Shown here: positions 1-8,763 of the stretch, one piece after another
Layout of the letters: every line of letters starts with the position of its first letter
Position numbering within the stretch: the stretch's first letter is position 1
NCBI GenBank assembly: GCA_025994075.1
Contig: JAMQGV010000005.1
Span: 108,328-172,327 of the forward strand
Length of the DNA: 64,000 nucleotides
Source: Vicinamibacteria bacterium
GTDB lineage: Bacteria > Acidobacteriota > Vicinamibacteria > Fen-336
Reading direction: 5' to 3'
The notes under the pieces: model-generated
What the model was told of the DNA's origin: nothing
The model's database searches: none
Seen by the model: only the letters and a program-made list of their open reading frames with translations
Position numbers and translations under genes: made by a program

Positions 1-1088
1 CGGTGCCGGTCGCCGACCTGCAGGTGAAGCGCGGCGACCTCGTGCTGGCGACCCAGGGCCGCGGCTTCTGGATCCTCGACGACGTCACGCCGCTGCGGGC
101 CTGGGCCGACAGCGTGGCCGCGGCGAGCGCCCACCTCTTCGCTCCGCGCACGACCCCGCGGCTGCACGGCTGGCCCGACTGGGGCGGCGGCGCGGGCAAG
201 CTGCTGGCCGGACAGAGCGGTCCCGGCGGTGTCGTCGTCTGGTACTGGCTGAAGGACTACCCGGAGGAGTCGGCGAAGGAGAAGCCGGCGGTCGCGCTCG
301 AGTTCCGCCAGGGCGACAAGCTGCTGCGCCGCTTCGTCACCGCGAAGCCGTCCGAAGACGGCTCGAAGGACCAGGGCGGCGAGAAGCCCCTCGAGCCGAA
401 GCGGGGCCTCAACCGCTTCGTGTGGGACATGCACCTGCTCGACCCCGAGATCTACGGCTCGAAGGAGACCTTCGGCGATTTCCCGCCCGAGGGGCCGAAG
501 GTGATCCCCGGCCGCTACTCGGTGCGCCTGGTGACGGGCGCGGGCACGAAGGACGAGAAGGTCCTCGAGCAGCCGTTCGAGATCGTGCCCGACCCCAACG
601 TCAAGGCACCGGCGGCCGACCTCGAGGAGCAGTACGCGCTGCTGCTCGCGCTGCGCGACGACCTCGAGCGCGCCCACGACGTGCTGCGCCGCGTGCGCGA
701 GACCCGCGACCAGGCGAAGGCGCTGGCGGCCAAGGCGGAGCGCCTCGGCCAGAAGGCGCTCGCCGACCCGGAGAAGGCGCTTTCCGCGAAGCTGACCGCG
801 ATCGAGGAGAAGATCATCAACCCGAAGATCCAGGCCAACCAGGACACGCTGAACTTCACCCCGAAGCTCGACTTCCAGTTCTCGGGCCTCGCGGCCTACG
901 TCGGCAGCGCGGACGCGAAGCCGCCGGCCGCGGCCCTCGAGCGGCGCAAGGAGCTGGTCGCGCAGCTCGACGCGATCCAGCAGGAGTTCGACGCGCTCGT
1001 CGCCGCCGACCTCGCGGCCTTCAACAAGGCCGCCTCGGACGCGGCGATCCCGGCGGTTGCGATCCTCCCGAAGGAGAAGAAGGACTAA
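1..1088 (+). CDS. Sortilin/BNR-repeat (VPS10-like) protein, C-terminal part
   Basis: The frame is open from the left edge, so the gene begins outside the window; the GTG at position 3 is probably an internal Val. The visible 361 residues start with GDLVLATQGRGFWILDD, a signature of the WD40/YVTN/BNR-like glycosyl-hydrolase-like proteins common in Acidobacteriota. A beta-rich region with GLNRFVWDMHLLDP and PGRYSVRLV follows, and then a long Lys/Ala/Glu-rich helical stretch (about residues 200-345) that is probably coiled coil. The stop TAA overlaps the last bases of the convergent Uma2 gene. Such proteins are usually exported propellers; the substrate is unknown and no catalytic residue can be assigned from this piece. 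Confidence 0.72.
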   Translation, partial: VPVADLQVKRGDLVLATQGRGFWILDDVTPLRAWADSVAAASAHLFAPRTTPRLHGWPDWGGGAGKLLAGQSGPGGVVVWYWLKDYPEESAKEKPAVALEFRQGDKLLRRFVTAKPSEDGSKDQGGEKPLEPKRGLNRFVWDMHLLDPEIYGSKETFGDFPPEGPKVIPGRYSVRLVTGAGTKDEKVLEQPFEIVPDPNVKAPAADLEEQYALLLALRDDLERAHDVLRRVRETRDQAKALAAKAERLGQKALADPEKALSAKLTAIEEKIINPKIQANQDTLNFTPKLDFQFSGLAAYVGSADAKPPAAALERRKELVAQLDAIQQEFDALVAADLAAFNKAASDAAIPAVAILPKEKKD

Positions 1089-1648
1089 CCCTCGCCCCAG
1101 AGCACGCGCAGGTCGAGCTCGATCGCGTCGAAGGGCTCGATCCGCGCGACCGCGGTGTCGGCGTGGGTCGCGAGCAGGCGCCAGGCGCCGTCCTCGAGGC
1201 GGTAGGACTCGAGGGTGCGCGTCGTCGGGTTCACGATCCAGGCGTGGCGGACGCCCTCGCGCGCGTACGCCGGCAGCTTCTTCGCGCGATCGAGGCGCTC
1301 GGTCGAAGCCGACACGATCTCGCACACCCAGTCGGGCGCCAGCGTGAAGAAGGGGGCCGGTTCGATGCGCGGCAGCCGCTCGCGCCGGAAACCGGCGAGA
1401 TCGGGCACCAGCACGTCGCCGCCGAGGTGAAGCTCGGGCTCGGGGAGAATCCACCAGCCACCCGGCCCGCCGCGTCCCCGGTCGAACGGGCCGCCCAGGT
1501 CCACCTGGATCGCCGCGGCGGCCACGGCGTGCTGCAGCGCAGGCCGCGGGCTCACGTGGAGGTCGCCGGCCACGATCTCCCCGACGAGGTGCTCGGGGAG
1601 GTCGAACAGGTCCTCGTACCGCGCCTCCCGGCGCTGCGCCTGGCCCAT
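1085..1648 (-). CDS. Uma2 family endonuclease (DUF820)
   Basis: 187 residues, the usual length for Uma2 (PD-(D/E)XK fold) proteins. Family hallmarks are the YEDLFDLPEHLVGEIVAGDLHVSPRP start, the central DVLVPDLAGFRRERLP with its conserved Asp residues, WVCEIVSAST, and the RAKKLPAYAREGVRHAWIVNP segment that carries the active-site Glu and Lys. The biological role of Uma2 proteins is poorly known; they are typically numerous in acidobacterial, cyanobacterial and planctomycete genomes and move readily. The gene stands alone between a convergent neighbour (stop codons overlap) and the M20 gene, whose stop lies 10 bases upstream of its start. Confidence 0.85.
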   Translation of the reverse strand: MGQAQRREARYEDLFDLPEHLVGEIVAGDLHVSPRPALQHAVAAAAIQVDLGGPFDRGRGGPGGWWILPEPELHLGGDVLVPDLAGFRRERLPRIEPAPFFTLAPDWVCEIVSASTERLDRAKKLPAYAREGVRHAWIVNPTTRTLESYRLEDGAWRLLATHADTAVARIEPFDAIELDLRVLWGEG

Positions 1649-1658
1649 GGGAATCAGT

Positions 1659-2930
1659 CTAGCGCGCGCTCGCCAGGTCGAGGATCGCCAGCGCCATCAC
1701 CTTGGTCGAGGCGACCAGGTCGTCGATCGCGACCCACTCGTCGGGCTGGTGGGCGAGTTCCAGCACGCCGGGGCCGTAGGCGACGCAGTGGGGCACGCCG
1801 CCGATGCGGTCGAAGTGCTTCTGGTCGTAGGAGCCGGGGCTGGCGACGATGGCCGCCTCGCGGCCGAGCACCTCGCGGATGCCGCGCTGCAGCGCCGACA
1901 CCAGCGGCGAGCCCGCGGGCGTCTCCGTCGGATGCACGAGCATGCGGTCGCGCAACTCGGCCTCGAAGCCCGGCACCCGCGCCTCCACCCGCTCGAGCAG
2001 CGCGACCACTTCCGCGCGCACGTCGTCGTAGTCCTCCTCGACGAGGTAGCGGCGGTCGAAGATGGCGAGCGCGCGGTCCGCGACGCACGGCGTCTGCACC
2101 GCCTGCCCGGCCTGGCCGCCCGCGACCGCGTTGACGTTGAGCGTCGCCCGGCCCGAGCCCGCGGGCACCACCGGCATCCGCGTGGTGCGCTTCGCGAGCT
2201 CCGGCTGCAGCTCGGTGCGCACCGCCTCCAGCACCGCGCCGATGTGGTCGATCGCCGACACCCCGAGGTACGGCATCGAGCCGTGGGCGATGCGGCCGCG
2301 GGCCTCCACCTCGAACCACCACACGCCGCGGTGGCCCGTGCAGATGCGGTCGACGTTCAGCGGCTCCGGGATGATCGCGTAGTCGACGCGTCCTTTCGCG
2401 AGCCGACCCTGCTCCGCGAGCCACGCGACGCCGGCCTGCCCGCCCGACTCCTCGTCGACCGTGCCGCTGACCTCGACCGTGCCGGCGAGCGCCACTCCCG
2501 CGCGGCGCAGCGCCTCGATCGCGAACACCGCCGCGGCGAGGCCGCCCTTCATGTCGCAGGCGCCGCGGCCCCAGACCCGCCCGTCGCGCACGAGCCCGCC
2601 GAACGGCTCGACGCTCCAGCCGCCGCCCGCCGGCGCCACGTCGAAGTGGCCGTTGAGGTGCACCGTCGGCCCGCCGCCGCTGCCGCGACGCGCGCCGATC
2701 ACGTTGAGCCGCGGGTGCGCCTCGGTGTGCTCGGGCCGGCCCTCGGCCGCGTGGTACTCGACCTCGAGGCCCATCGCGGCGAAGCGCCGGCCGAGGAAGC
2801 GCGCGCAGTCGGCGTAGTGCTCGCCGGGCGGGTTGACGGTCGGGATCCGCACCAGCTCGGCCGTCAGCTCGACGATCTCGTCGCGCGCCGCCTCGACGGC
2901 GCGGCACACCGCCTCTCGCGCATCGAACAT
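1659..2930 (-). CDS. M20 family metallopeptidase (ArgE/DapE-like deacylase)
   Basis: 423 residues, normal length for the di-zinc M20 family, which hydrolyses N-acyl amino acids or dipeptides in the cytoplasm. Metal and catalytic motifs are all visible: HLNGHFDV (His and Asp), GRGACDMKGG (bridging Asp), TVDEESGG (catalytic Glu pair), IIPEP, and a C-terminal DQKHFDRIGG with the last metal His. The dimerisation (lid) domain lies roughly at residues 190-310. The ATG at 2930 is only 7 bases from a TACCAT hexamer, so the mRNA may be leaderless. It is divergent from the sodium/solute symporter with 35 bases between, which hints at a shared catabolic role. Exact substrate cannot be called; succinyl-diaminopimelate, acetylornithine or another N-acyl amino acid are all possible. 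Confidence 0.88.
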   Translation of the reverse strand: MFDAREAVCRAVEAARDEIVELTAELVRIPTVNPPGEHYADCARFLGRRFAAMGLEVEYHAAEGRPEHTEAHPRLNVIGARRGSGGGPTVHLNGHFDVAPAGGGWSVEPFGGLVRDGRVWGRGACDMKGGLAAAVFAIEALRRAGVALAGTVEVSGTVDEESGGQAGVAWLAEQGRLAKGRVDYAIIPEPLNVDRICTGHRGVWWFEVEARGRIAHGSMPYLGVSAIDHIGAVLEAVRTELQPELAKRTTRMPVVPAGSGRATLNVNAVAGGQAGQAVQTPCVADRALAIFDRRYLVEEDYDDVRAEVVALLERVEARVPGFEAELRDRMLVHPTETPAGSPLVSALQRGIREVLGREAAIVASPGSYDQKHFDRIGGVPHCVAYGPGVLELAHQPDEWVAIDDLVASTKVMALAILDLASAR

Positions 2931-2937
2931 GGCCCGA

Positions 2938-2964
2938 ATGGTAGACGGTCTAGACTCGTCGCAA
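2938..2964 (-). promoter_or_regulatory. Candidate leaderless promoter of the M20 gene
   Basis: On the minus strand TTGCGA (2964-2959) is followed after 15 bases by TACCAT (2943-2938), which ends 7 bases before the ATG at 2930. The spacer is short, so the -35 call is weak. The -10 position fits the same geometry seen at other starts in the window. An 8-base palindrome GTCTAGAC lies in the same 35-base divergent gap. Confidence 0.3.
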
Positions 2965-2965
2965 C

Positions 2966-4378
2966 GTGAACCTCCACCTCTGGCTGCTGCTCGTCTTCTG
3001 CGTCGCCCAGGTCGGCGTCGGCCTGTGGATCTCGCGCCGCGTGCGCGGCGCCGGCGATTTCTTCGTCGCCGGCCGCGCGCTCGGCCCCGGGCTGCTGGCG
3101 ACCACCCTGATCGCCGCCAACATCGGCGCCGGCTCCACGGTCGGCGCCGCCGGCCTCGGCTACCGCGACGGCCTCGCCGCGTGGTGGTGGGTGGGCTCCG
3201 CCGCGATCGGCTCGCTGCTGCTGGCCTTCACCGTCGGCCCGCGGATCTGGAGCGTGGCCCGCGAGCACGACCTGCGCACGGTGGGCGACTACCTGGAGCA
3301 CCGCTACCACCGCGGCGTGCGCGGGCTCGTCTCCGCGCTGCTGTGGCTCGGCACGCTGGCGATCCTCGCCGGGCAGCTCATCGCGCTGTCGTGGGTGCTT
3401 CACGTCGTCGCCGGGCTGCCCAAGTGGGCGGGCTGCCTGATCGGCGGCGTCGTCGCCACCGCCTACTTCTCCGCCGGCGGGCTGCTGACCTCCGCCTGGG
3501 TCAACCTGCTCCAGCTCGGCGTGATGCTCACGGGCTTCTTCGCCGCGCTGGCACTCGCGCCGCAGGCCGCGGGCGGCTGGGGCGAGGTCGCGTCGCGCGC
3601 GGCCGAGGCCAACCCGGGCCACTGGAACTTCTTCGCGAACGGCCCCTCCGGCTGGGCCTACGCGCCGCTGCTGATCCCCGCGTTCCTGATCTCGCCCGGC
3701 CTGCTGCAGAAGGTCTACGGAGCCCGCGAGGCCTCCGCCGTGCGCCGCGGCGTCGCGCTCAACGCGCTCGTCCTGTTCGCGTTCGCGTTCCTGCCCGTGC
3801 TGCTCGGCACCCTGGCCCGGGTGTCGCACCCCGGCCTCGACAACCGCGAGCTGGCGCTGCCCACGCTGCTGATGCACGACCTGCCGCCGCTGCTCGGCGC
3901 GCTCGGCCTCTCGGCGGTCGTCGCCGCCGAGATCAGCACCATCGACGCCATCCTCTTCATGCTCTCGACGTCGCTGTCGCAGGACCTCTACAAGCGCTTC
4001 GTGGACCCCGCCGCGGACGACGCCCGCGTGCTGCGCGTCGCGCGCGCGGCGGCGATGGCCGGCGCAGCGCTCGGCGTGCTGCTGGCGCTGGCGCTGCCCG
4101 ACGTGATCGGCGCGCTGTCGATCTTCTACTCCGTGCTCTCGGTGTGCCTGTTCGTGCCGATCGTGGCCGGCCTCTACGTCGGCCGCGAGCGCTTCGGCAC
4201 CCGCGAAGCCGCCGCCGCGATCGTCGCGGGCGTCGCCGTCCTGCTGCTGGTCCAGGCGGCGACCGGGGGACGCGGCTTCGGCCTCGTGTCGCCCGTGCTG
4301 GCCGGCCTGCTGGCCTCGGCGGCGGCCGCAGCGGGCAGCGCGGCCCTCGCCCGGGCGTCGAGGGACGGCGCGCTGTAG
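2966..4378 (+). CDS. Sodium:solute symporter family protein (SSS)
   Basis: 470 residues with about 12-13 hydrophobic helices, as expected for the SSS/PutP family of Na+-coupled transporters in the inner membrane. The family pattern is seen in GAGDFFVAGRALGPGLLATTL, NIGAGSTVGAAGLGYRDGLAAWWW (helix 2 discontinuity and sodium-site region), DLRTVGDYLEHRY, and in the helix 8 segment AAEISTIDAILFM with its Ser/Thr sodium ligands. The GTG start was chosen because the first hydrophobic helix begins at once (NLHLWLLLVF). The SDR gene follows 23 bases downstream with its own GGAGG site, so the two are probably co-transcribed. Substrate unknown; members move amino acids, sugars, carboxylates or vitamins. 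Confidence 0.88.
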   Translation: MNLHLWLLLVFCVAQVGVGLWISRRVRGAGDFFVAGRALGPGLLATTLIAANIGAGSTVGAAGLGYRDGLAAWWWVGSAAIGSLLLAFTVGPRIWSVAREHDLRTVGDYLEHRYHRGVRGLVSALLWLGTLAILAGQLIALSWVLHVVAGLPKWAGCLIGGVVATAYFSAGGLLTSAWVNLLQLGVMLTGFFAALALAPQAAGGWGEVASRAAEANPGHWNFFANGPSGWAYAPLLIPAFLISPGLLQKVYGAREASAVRRGVALNALVLFAFAFLPVLLGTLARVSHPGLDNRELALPTLLMHDLPPLLGALGLSAVVAAEISTIDAILFMLSTSLSQDLYKRFVDPAADDARVLRVARAAAMAGAALGVLLALALPDVIGALSIFYSVLSVCLFVPIVAGLYVGRERFGTREAAAAIVAGVAVLLLVQAATGGRGFGLVSPVLAGLLASAAAAAGSAALARASRDGAL

Positions 4379-4401
4379 GCTCTCGTTCCGGGAGGCGAAC
4401 C

Positions 4402-5190
4402 ATGGGCGATCCGTTCCGGCTCGACGGCCGGGTGGCGGTGGTGGTGGGCGCGGGCTCGGGCATCGGCGAAGCCACAGCCCGCGCGTGCGCGGCGCAGGGG
4501 GCCGCGGTCGCCTGCGTCGACGTCGACCTCGCCAGGGCCGAGGTGGTGTCGGCCGCGCTGCGCGCGCAGGGGGCGCCGTCGGCGGCGTTCGCCGTCGACA
4601 TCCGCGACGGGGCGGCGGTGCAGGCCTGCTTCGATCACGTGCGCGCGCGCCATGGCCGGCTCGACGCCTGCGTCTGCACACCGTCGATCAACGTGCGCAA
4701 GACGCTGCTCGACTACTCGGAGGAGGAGTTCGAACGCGTCGTCGCGCTCAACCTCAAGGGCAACTTCAACGTGCTGCGCGCCGCCGGCCGGATCATGAGC
4801 GCGGACGGGCGCGGCTCGATCGTGCTGGTGTCGTCGATCCGCTCGATCACGGTCGAGCCCGGCCAGGCCGTCTACGCGATGACCAAGGCCGGCATCGTCC
4901 AGCTCGTGCGCACGGCCGCCAGCGAACTCGCGGGCCGCGGCGTGCGCGTGAATGCGCTCGCGCCGGGCGTCGTCGACACCCCGCTGACCGCGCCGATCAA
5001 GGCGAACCCGGGCTGGTACCAGGCCTACGCCGACAAGAGCGCGATGAAGCGCTGGGCGGTGGCCGACGAGCAGGCGTGGCCCACGGTCTTCCTGCTCTCG
5101 GACGCCGCCAGCTACCTGACCGGCGCGGTGCTGTTCGTCGACGGCGGCTGGACGGCCCACGACGGACGCTTCGTGCCGCCCGGCATGTGA
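4402..5190 (+). CDS. SDR family NAD(P)-dependent oxidoreductase
   Basis: 262 residues. The classical short-chain dehydrogenase layout is present: the Rossmann glycine motif GAGSGIGEA near residue 14, an acidic residue after beta-2 (CVDVD), NLKGNFNVLRAAG, the catalytic Ser in VLVSSI, the YAMTK catalytic Tyr and Lys, and NALAPGVVDTPLT. The C-terminus (SYLTGAVLFVDGGWTAHDG) is also typical. The Asp after beta-2 favours NAD over NADP (inference). A GGAGG ribosome site lies 6 bases before the ATG. It follows the symporter gene closely, so it probably oxidises the imported compound or a derivative of it; the substrate cannot be read from sequence. Confidence 0.9.
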   Translation: MGDPFRLDGRVAVVVGAGSGIGEATARACAAQGAAVACVDVDLARAEVVSAALRAQGAPSAAFAVDIRDGAAVQACFDHVRARHGRLDACVCTPSINVRKTLLDYSEEEFERVVALNLKGNFNVLRAAGRIMSADGRGSIVLVSSIRSITVEPGQAVYAMTKAGIVQLVRTAASELAGRGVRVNALAPGVVDTPLTAPIKANPGWYQAYADKSAMKRWAVADEQAWPTVFLLSDAASYLTGAVLFVDGGWTAHDGRFVPPGM

Positions 5191-5193
5191 GTG

Positions 5194-6624
5194 TCAGTCG
5201 TTGACGTCGAGCTCCTCGATCGGCACGTACCACAGCGACGTCGGCTTGAAGTTGGTCACCCGGTAGCTGCGCACCGACGACGCCGGTCCGTACATCAGCG
5301 GCACCAGCGGCACCTCGCGGTCGGCGATGCGGGTGATGGCCAGCAGGTTCTCCGCCCGCCGGTCGCCCCGGAAGGCGTCGATGGCGGCGTCCATCTCGGG
5401 GCTGCGCAGCCGGCCCAGGTTCGAGGACACCGCCAGGTTGTCGGCCTGCGGCACCCGGTTGGACGCGAGGTTCGACTCCATGAAGTCGCACGGGTCCATG
5501 GTGTCCGCGATCCAGCCCGCGAGCGTCATGTCGTAGGAGCCCTCGACCGAGGTCTTCATGAAGTCGCTGCTGGAGGCCATCGGCTTGCACTGGACGCGGA
5601 TGCCGAGCTGGCCGATCTGCGCCGCCACCAGGTCGCCCGCGCGCTGCGGGTAGGGCAGGTACGGGCGCGGCCCCCAGGGCAGGCGCAGCACCAGGCTGTC
5701 CGGCTTGTGCACGCCCGGCTCGGCGAGCAGCCGCTTGGCGGCATCGAGATCGAAGGTGCAGTCGACGTCCGCGGTGCCCATCGGTCGTGGCGTCAGGCTG
5801 GTGGCGGCGAAGGCCAGCGGGTTCGCGTAGGAAGTTGCCGCGATCGGCATCCGGTCGATGCAGCGGGCGATCGCCGTGCGCACGCGCCGATCGCCCAGCC
5901 GCGGGCTCTCGCAGTTCAGGTAGAGCATCGCCAGCGACACGCCCGGCAGCAGCGACTTGCGCACGCCCTTGACCTGGTCGATGTCGTCGCGTCCGAGCGA
6001 CAGGGAGAGGTCCACCTCGCCGCTCTCGAGCGCAGCGATCAGGCGGCTGGCCCGGCCTTCGGCGTCGGGCTCGTAGGTGTCGAACCTCACCTCGTCGATC
6101 GCCACGGGCCGTCGATAGTGCGGGTTGCGGCGCAGTTTCACGTGCGCCGGCGTGCTCTCGGTGGCGATCAGGTACGGGCCGGTGCCGAGCAGCGTCTTGC
6201 CGTTCGCGCGGAACACGCTGCACTGGTAGTGGCTGAGGGCCAGGTCGAGGCGGGCGTTGGGGCGGCGCAGGGCGAACACGACGCGGTCACCCTCGGCCGA
6301 GACCTCGGCCTCGTCCTGGATCGGGGGAGCCGAGCGCAGCGACCGGACGACGTCCTCGGCGGTCATCTCGGACCCGTCCGAGAAACGGATGCCGGGGTGG
6401 ACCCGGGCCTCGTACACCGTCGAGCCCGAGCCGCGGGCCAGCAGCGGACCCGAGAACAGTTGCGGCTCCACGTCGGTGCTGCCGTGCGGGCTGCCGAACG
6501 GCGTCTCGAAGACGTGGCGGATCACGAACGAGCTCTCGACGTCCCACGAGGTCCGGGGGTCGAGGTTGCGGGCCGGCGTCAGGTAGCCGACGCGGAGCAT
6601 CTTGCTGCGGGTCTCGGTGGTCAT
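5194..6624 (-). CDS. ABC transporter substrate-binding protein, family 5 (no signal peptide)
   Basis: 476 residues from the ATG at 6624, preceded by a GAGAGG site. A GTG 18 bases further upstream is less likely because it would put that site inside the gene. It matches SBP_bac_5 (peptide/nickel-type) proteins: LDPRTSWDVESSFVIRHVFE, VHPGIRFSDGSEMTAEDVVRSL, LLGTGPYLI, and a VPLVPLMYGP-type C-terminus. Unlike ordinary members it starts directly with the mature fold: there is no hydrophobic signal sequence or lipobox. No permease or ATPase gene is adjacent. It could be a cytoplasmic ligand-sensing relative (as in the C-terminal domain of SgrR) or an orphan binding protein. It is convergent with the SDR gene. 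Confidence 0.82.
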   Translation of the reverse strand: MTTETRSKMLRVGYLTPARNLDPRTSWDVESSFVIRHVFETPFGSPHGSTDVEPQLFSGPLLARGSGSTVYEARVHPGIRFSDGSEMTAEDVVRSLRSAPPIQDEAEVSAEGDRVVFALRRPNARLDLALSHYQCSVFRANGKTLLGTGPYLIATESTPAHVKLRRNPHYRRPVAIDEVRFDTYEPDAEGRASRLIAALESGEVDLSLSLGRDDIDQVKGVRKSLLPGVSLAMLYLNCESPRLGDRRVRTAIARCIDRMPIAATSYANPLAFAATSLTPRPMGTADVDCTFDLDAAKRLLAEPGVHKPDSLVLRLPWGPRPYLPYPQRAGDLVAAQIGQLGIRVQCKPMASSSDFMKTSVEGSYDMTLAGWIADTMDPCDFMESNLASNRVPQADNLAVSSNLGRLRSPEMDAAIDAFRGDRRAENLLAITRIADREVPLVPLMYGPASSVRSYRVTNFKPTSLWYVPIEELDVND

Positions 6625-6689
6625 CGGGGATCCTCTCGCCACGAAGGCGGAGGGAATCTAGCATGCGGCGGATGCCGGAGGTGCCGCGG

Positions 6690-7739
6690 ATGAGCGCAAC
6701 GAGACGCGTTGCCGTGCTGCCGGGCGACGGCATCGGGCCCGAGGTGATCGCGGCGGGCCTCGCCGTGCTCCGCCGCGCGGCGGCGGCCTGCGGAGTCGAG
6801 CTCGCGTGCGAGGAGTTCGACTGGGGCTGCGACCACCACGTGCGCACCGGCCGCATGATGCCGGCCGACGCGCTCGACCGGCTCGCCGGCTTCGACGCGA
6901 TCTACCTCGGCGCGGTGGGGCGGCCCGACGTGCCGGACCACGTCTCGATCTGGGACATGATCCTGCCGATCCGCCAGCGCTTCGACCAGTACGTGAACCT
7001 GCGGCCGATGGCGCTGCTGCCCGGCGTCGCTTCGCCGCTCGCGGGCCGCGGGCCTGCCGAGATCGACATGGTCTGCGTGCGCGAGAACTCGGAGGGCGAG
7101 TACTCCGGCCGCGGCTCGCGCGACGCGGACGGCGCGCGCGAGGAGGCCGTGTTCACCCGCCGCGGCATCCGGCGCGTCGTGCGCCACGCCTTCGCGCTGG
7201 CCGACCGCCGCCCGCGGCGACTGCTGGCCAGCGCCACCAAGTCGAACGCGCTGCGCCACTCGATGGTGCTGTGGGACGAGGTCGTCGCCGAGGTCGCCCG
7301 CGAGTTCCCGCGGGTGAGCTGGCGCAGCTACCACGTCGACGCGCTGGCCGCGCGCATGGTGACCCACCCGCAGACGCTCGACGTGATCGTCGGCTCCAAC
7401 CTGTTCGGCGACATCCTCACCGACCTCGGCGCGGCGATCAGCGGCAGCCTCGGCCTGGCACCCGGCGCCAACCTCAACCCCGAGCGCGTCCACCCCTCGA
7501 TGTTCGAGCCGATCCACGGCTCCGCGCCGGACATCGCGGGCAAGGGCATCGCCAACCCGATCGGCGCGATCCAGGCCGGCGCGATGCTGCTCGACCACCT
7601 CGGCGCCGCGGAGGCCGCGGCCCTGGTCACGGCAGCCGTCCACGCGACGCTCGCCGCCGGCGCGCCCCGCACCCCCGACCTCGGCGGCGCGGCGACGACG
7701 GCGGACGTCACGCAGGCGATCCTCTCGCGCCTGCCCTGA
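6690..7739 (+). CDS. D-malate/tartrate dehydrogenase-like (isopropylmalate dehydrogenase superfamily)
   Basis: About 349 residues from ATG 6690; an ATG at 6663 would add nine residues before the conserved beta strand. The beta-decarboxylating dehydrogenase signatures are clear: VLPGDGIGPEV, a catalytic RENSEGEYSG, the KSN lysine motif, SNLFGDILTDLGAAISGSLG and EPIHGSAPDIAGKGIANP. FDAIYLGAVG, FDQYVNLRP and the ANLNPERV(H)PS(M)FEPIHGS block resemble E. coli DmlA and TtuC (D-malate and tartrate dehydrogenases) more than LeuB. The expected reaction is NAD-dependent oxidation with decarboxylation of a 2-hydroxy diacid in the cytoplasm, with Mg/Mn. No leuCD or isocitrate-related gene is next to it, which supports a catabolic role. 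It is transcribed divergently from the binding-protein gene (65 bases between the starts). Confidence 0.83.
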   Translation: MSATRRVAVLPGDGIGPEVIAAGLAVLRRAAAACGVELACEEFDWGCDHHVRTGRMMPADALDRLAGFDAIYLGAVGRPDVPDHVSIWDMILPIRQRFDQYVNLRPMALLPGVASPLAGRGPAEIDMVCVRENSEGEYSGRGSRDADGAREEAVFTRRGIRRVVRHAFALADRRPRRLLASATKSNALRHSMVLWDEVVAEVAREFPRVSWRSYHVDALAARMVTHPQTLDVIVGSNLFGDILTDLGAAISGSLGLAPGANLNPERVHPSMFEPIHGSAPDIAGKGIANPIGAIQAGAMLLDHLGAAEAAALVTAAVHATLAAGAPRTPDLGGAATTADVTQAILSRLP

Positions 7740-7790
7740 CGAGCGCGCGGGTAAGATCGCCGCATCCCTTCAGTGGCGGAGGACGGGGCG

Positions 7791-7868
7791 ATGCCGGAGC
7801 GCAGGGACTGGGAACTGGTCGTGTGGCCGGGGGCGACCGCCGGCGCGATCGCGAAGCGGCGGCGCTGA
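7791..7868 (+). CDS. Short 25-residue ORF upstream of the membrane-anchored protein
   Basis: An ATG with a good GGAGGA site (7778-7783) opens a 25-codon frame with a Trp-containing start and a basic end (AKRRR), closing at 7868. This is 4 bases before the ATG of the next gene, which itself has only a poor site. It could be a leader peptide or a translational-coupling device; it could also be chance. No family is recognised. Confidence 0.35.
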   Translation: MPERRDWELVVWPGATAGAIAKRRR

Positions 7869-7872
7869 GGCG

Positions 7873-8763
7873 ATGGCGGCTCCCCGCGTCCCGCTCGGCT
7901 GGATCCTGGCCGGCGCCGGCTGCCTCGCGGTCGGCGGCACGGTCGGCACGCTCGTGGTCGGCGGCCTCGTCTGGTACGCGACGACTCGCGGCGAGGGCTC
8001 CGGCGCGCCGGACCCGAATCGCAAGCCGCGCGCGAACAAGTTCACGGGCACGGTGCGCGACGAGCGTGGCCAGCCGATCCGCCTGCCCGGGGCCAACGTC
8101 CGCGTGATGATCGAAGGCGTCGCCGAGCGCAGCGCCGAGCGCGTCAGCTACCAGCCGCCCGTCGACCGCTCCGGCCACTTCCAGACCCAGCTCGTCGCCG
8201 GCAACTACCACCCGCCGCGCGCGCAGGTGGAGATCGCCTTCGGCGGGCAGCGCTTCATCCTCGAGCTGCACCCCGTGCAGCCGAACCTCTCCGACCGCCC
8301 GTCGCGCCCCGGCATCCTGCAGGACTTCGTGTGGAAGCTGACCGGCGAGCGCGCGCGCTACGCGGGCGCCGCCGACCCGAAGAATCACACCCACTGGTAC
8401 GGTGCCTCGGTCCACGTCAGCCGCAGCCTGTACCGCAACGACCTGAAGCGCCCGACCCCCGCGCTCGCCGCCGGCACCCGCTTCGTGTTCACGCTGACGC
8501 CGCAGGGCCCGCGCGTCGACGGCTCGCCGGCCGCCGTGGTCCGCTTCGAGCGCACCTGGACCGGCAGCGAGCTCGACAACGGCCTGCTCAACGACATCCC
8601 GCTCGCGCAGTACGTGCTGACCGGGGTGCAGGTCGGGGCCGACGGCCAGCGCCCGCTGATCTTCGAGACGAGCTACGCGAAGTTCGAGCCGCAGGCGCAG
8701 ATCCACTTCGGCGCCAACATCGGCACCCCGAACGTGCTGCTCCTCTCCTTCGACGCGCAGTGA
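7873..8763 (+). CDS. Membrane-anchored protein of unknown function
   Basis: 296 residues. A single N-terminal hydrophobic helix (about residues 9-33, Gly/Val-rich) is followed by a polar linker and an extracytoplasmic beta-rich region. The segment FTGTVRDERGQPIRLPGANVRV resembles the start of carboxypeptidase-regulatory-like (transthyretin-like) domains, followed by RSGHFQTQLVAGNY. The C-terminal half has no family I recognise. Its stop overlaps the GTG of the SGNH hydrolase gene (GTGA), so the two products are likely made together. The likely location is the inner-membrane periplasmic face. Confidence 0.65.
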   Translation: MAAPRVPLGWILAGAGCLAVGGTVGTLVVGGLVWYATTRGEGSGAPDPNRKPRANKFTGTVRDERGQPIRLPGANVRVMIEGVAERSAERVSYQPPVDRSGHFQTQLVAGNYHPPRAQVEIAFGGQRFILELHPVQPNLSDRPSRPGILQDFVWKLTGERARYAGAADPKNHTHWYGASVHVSRSLYRNDLKRPTPALAAGTRFVFTLTPQGPRVDGSPAAVVRFERTWTGSELDNGLLNDIPLAQYVLTGVQVGADGQRPLIFETSYAKFEPQAQIHFGANIGTPNVLLLSFDAQ

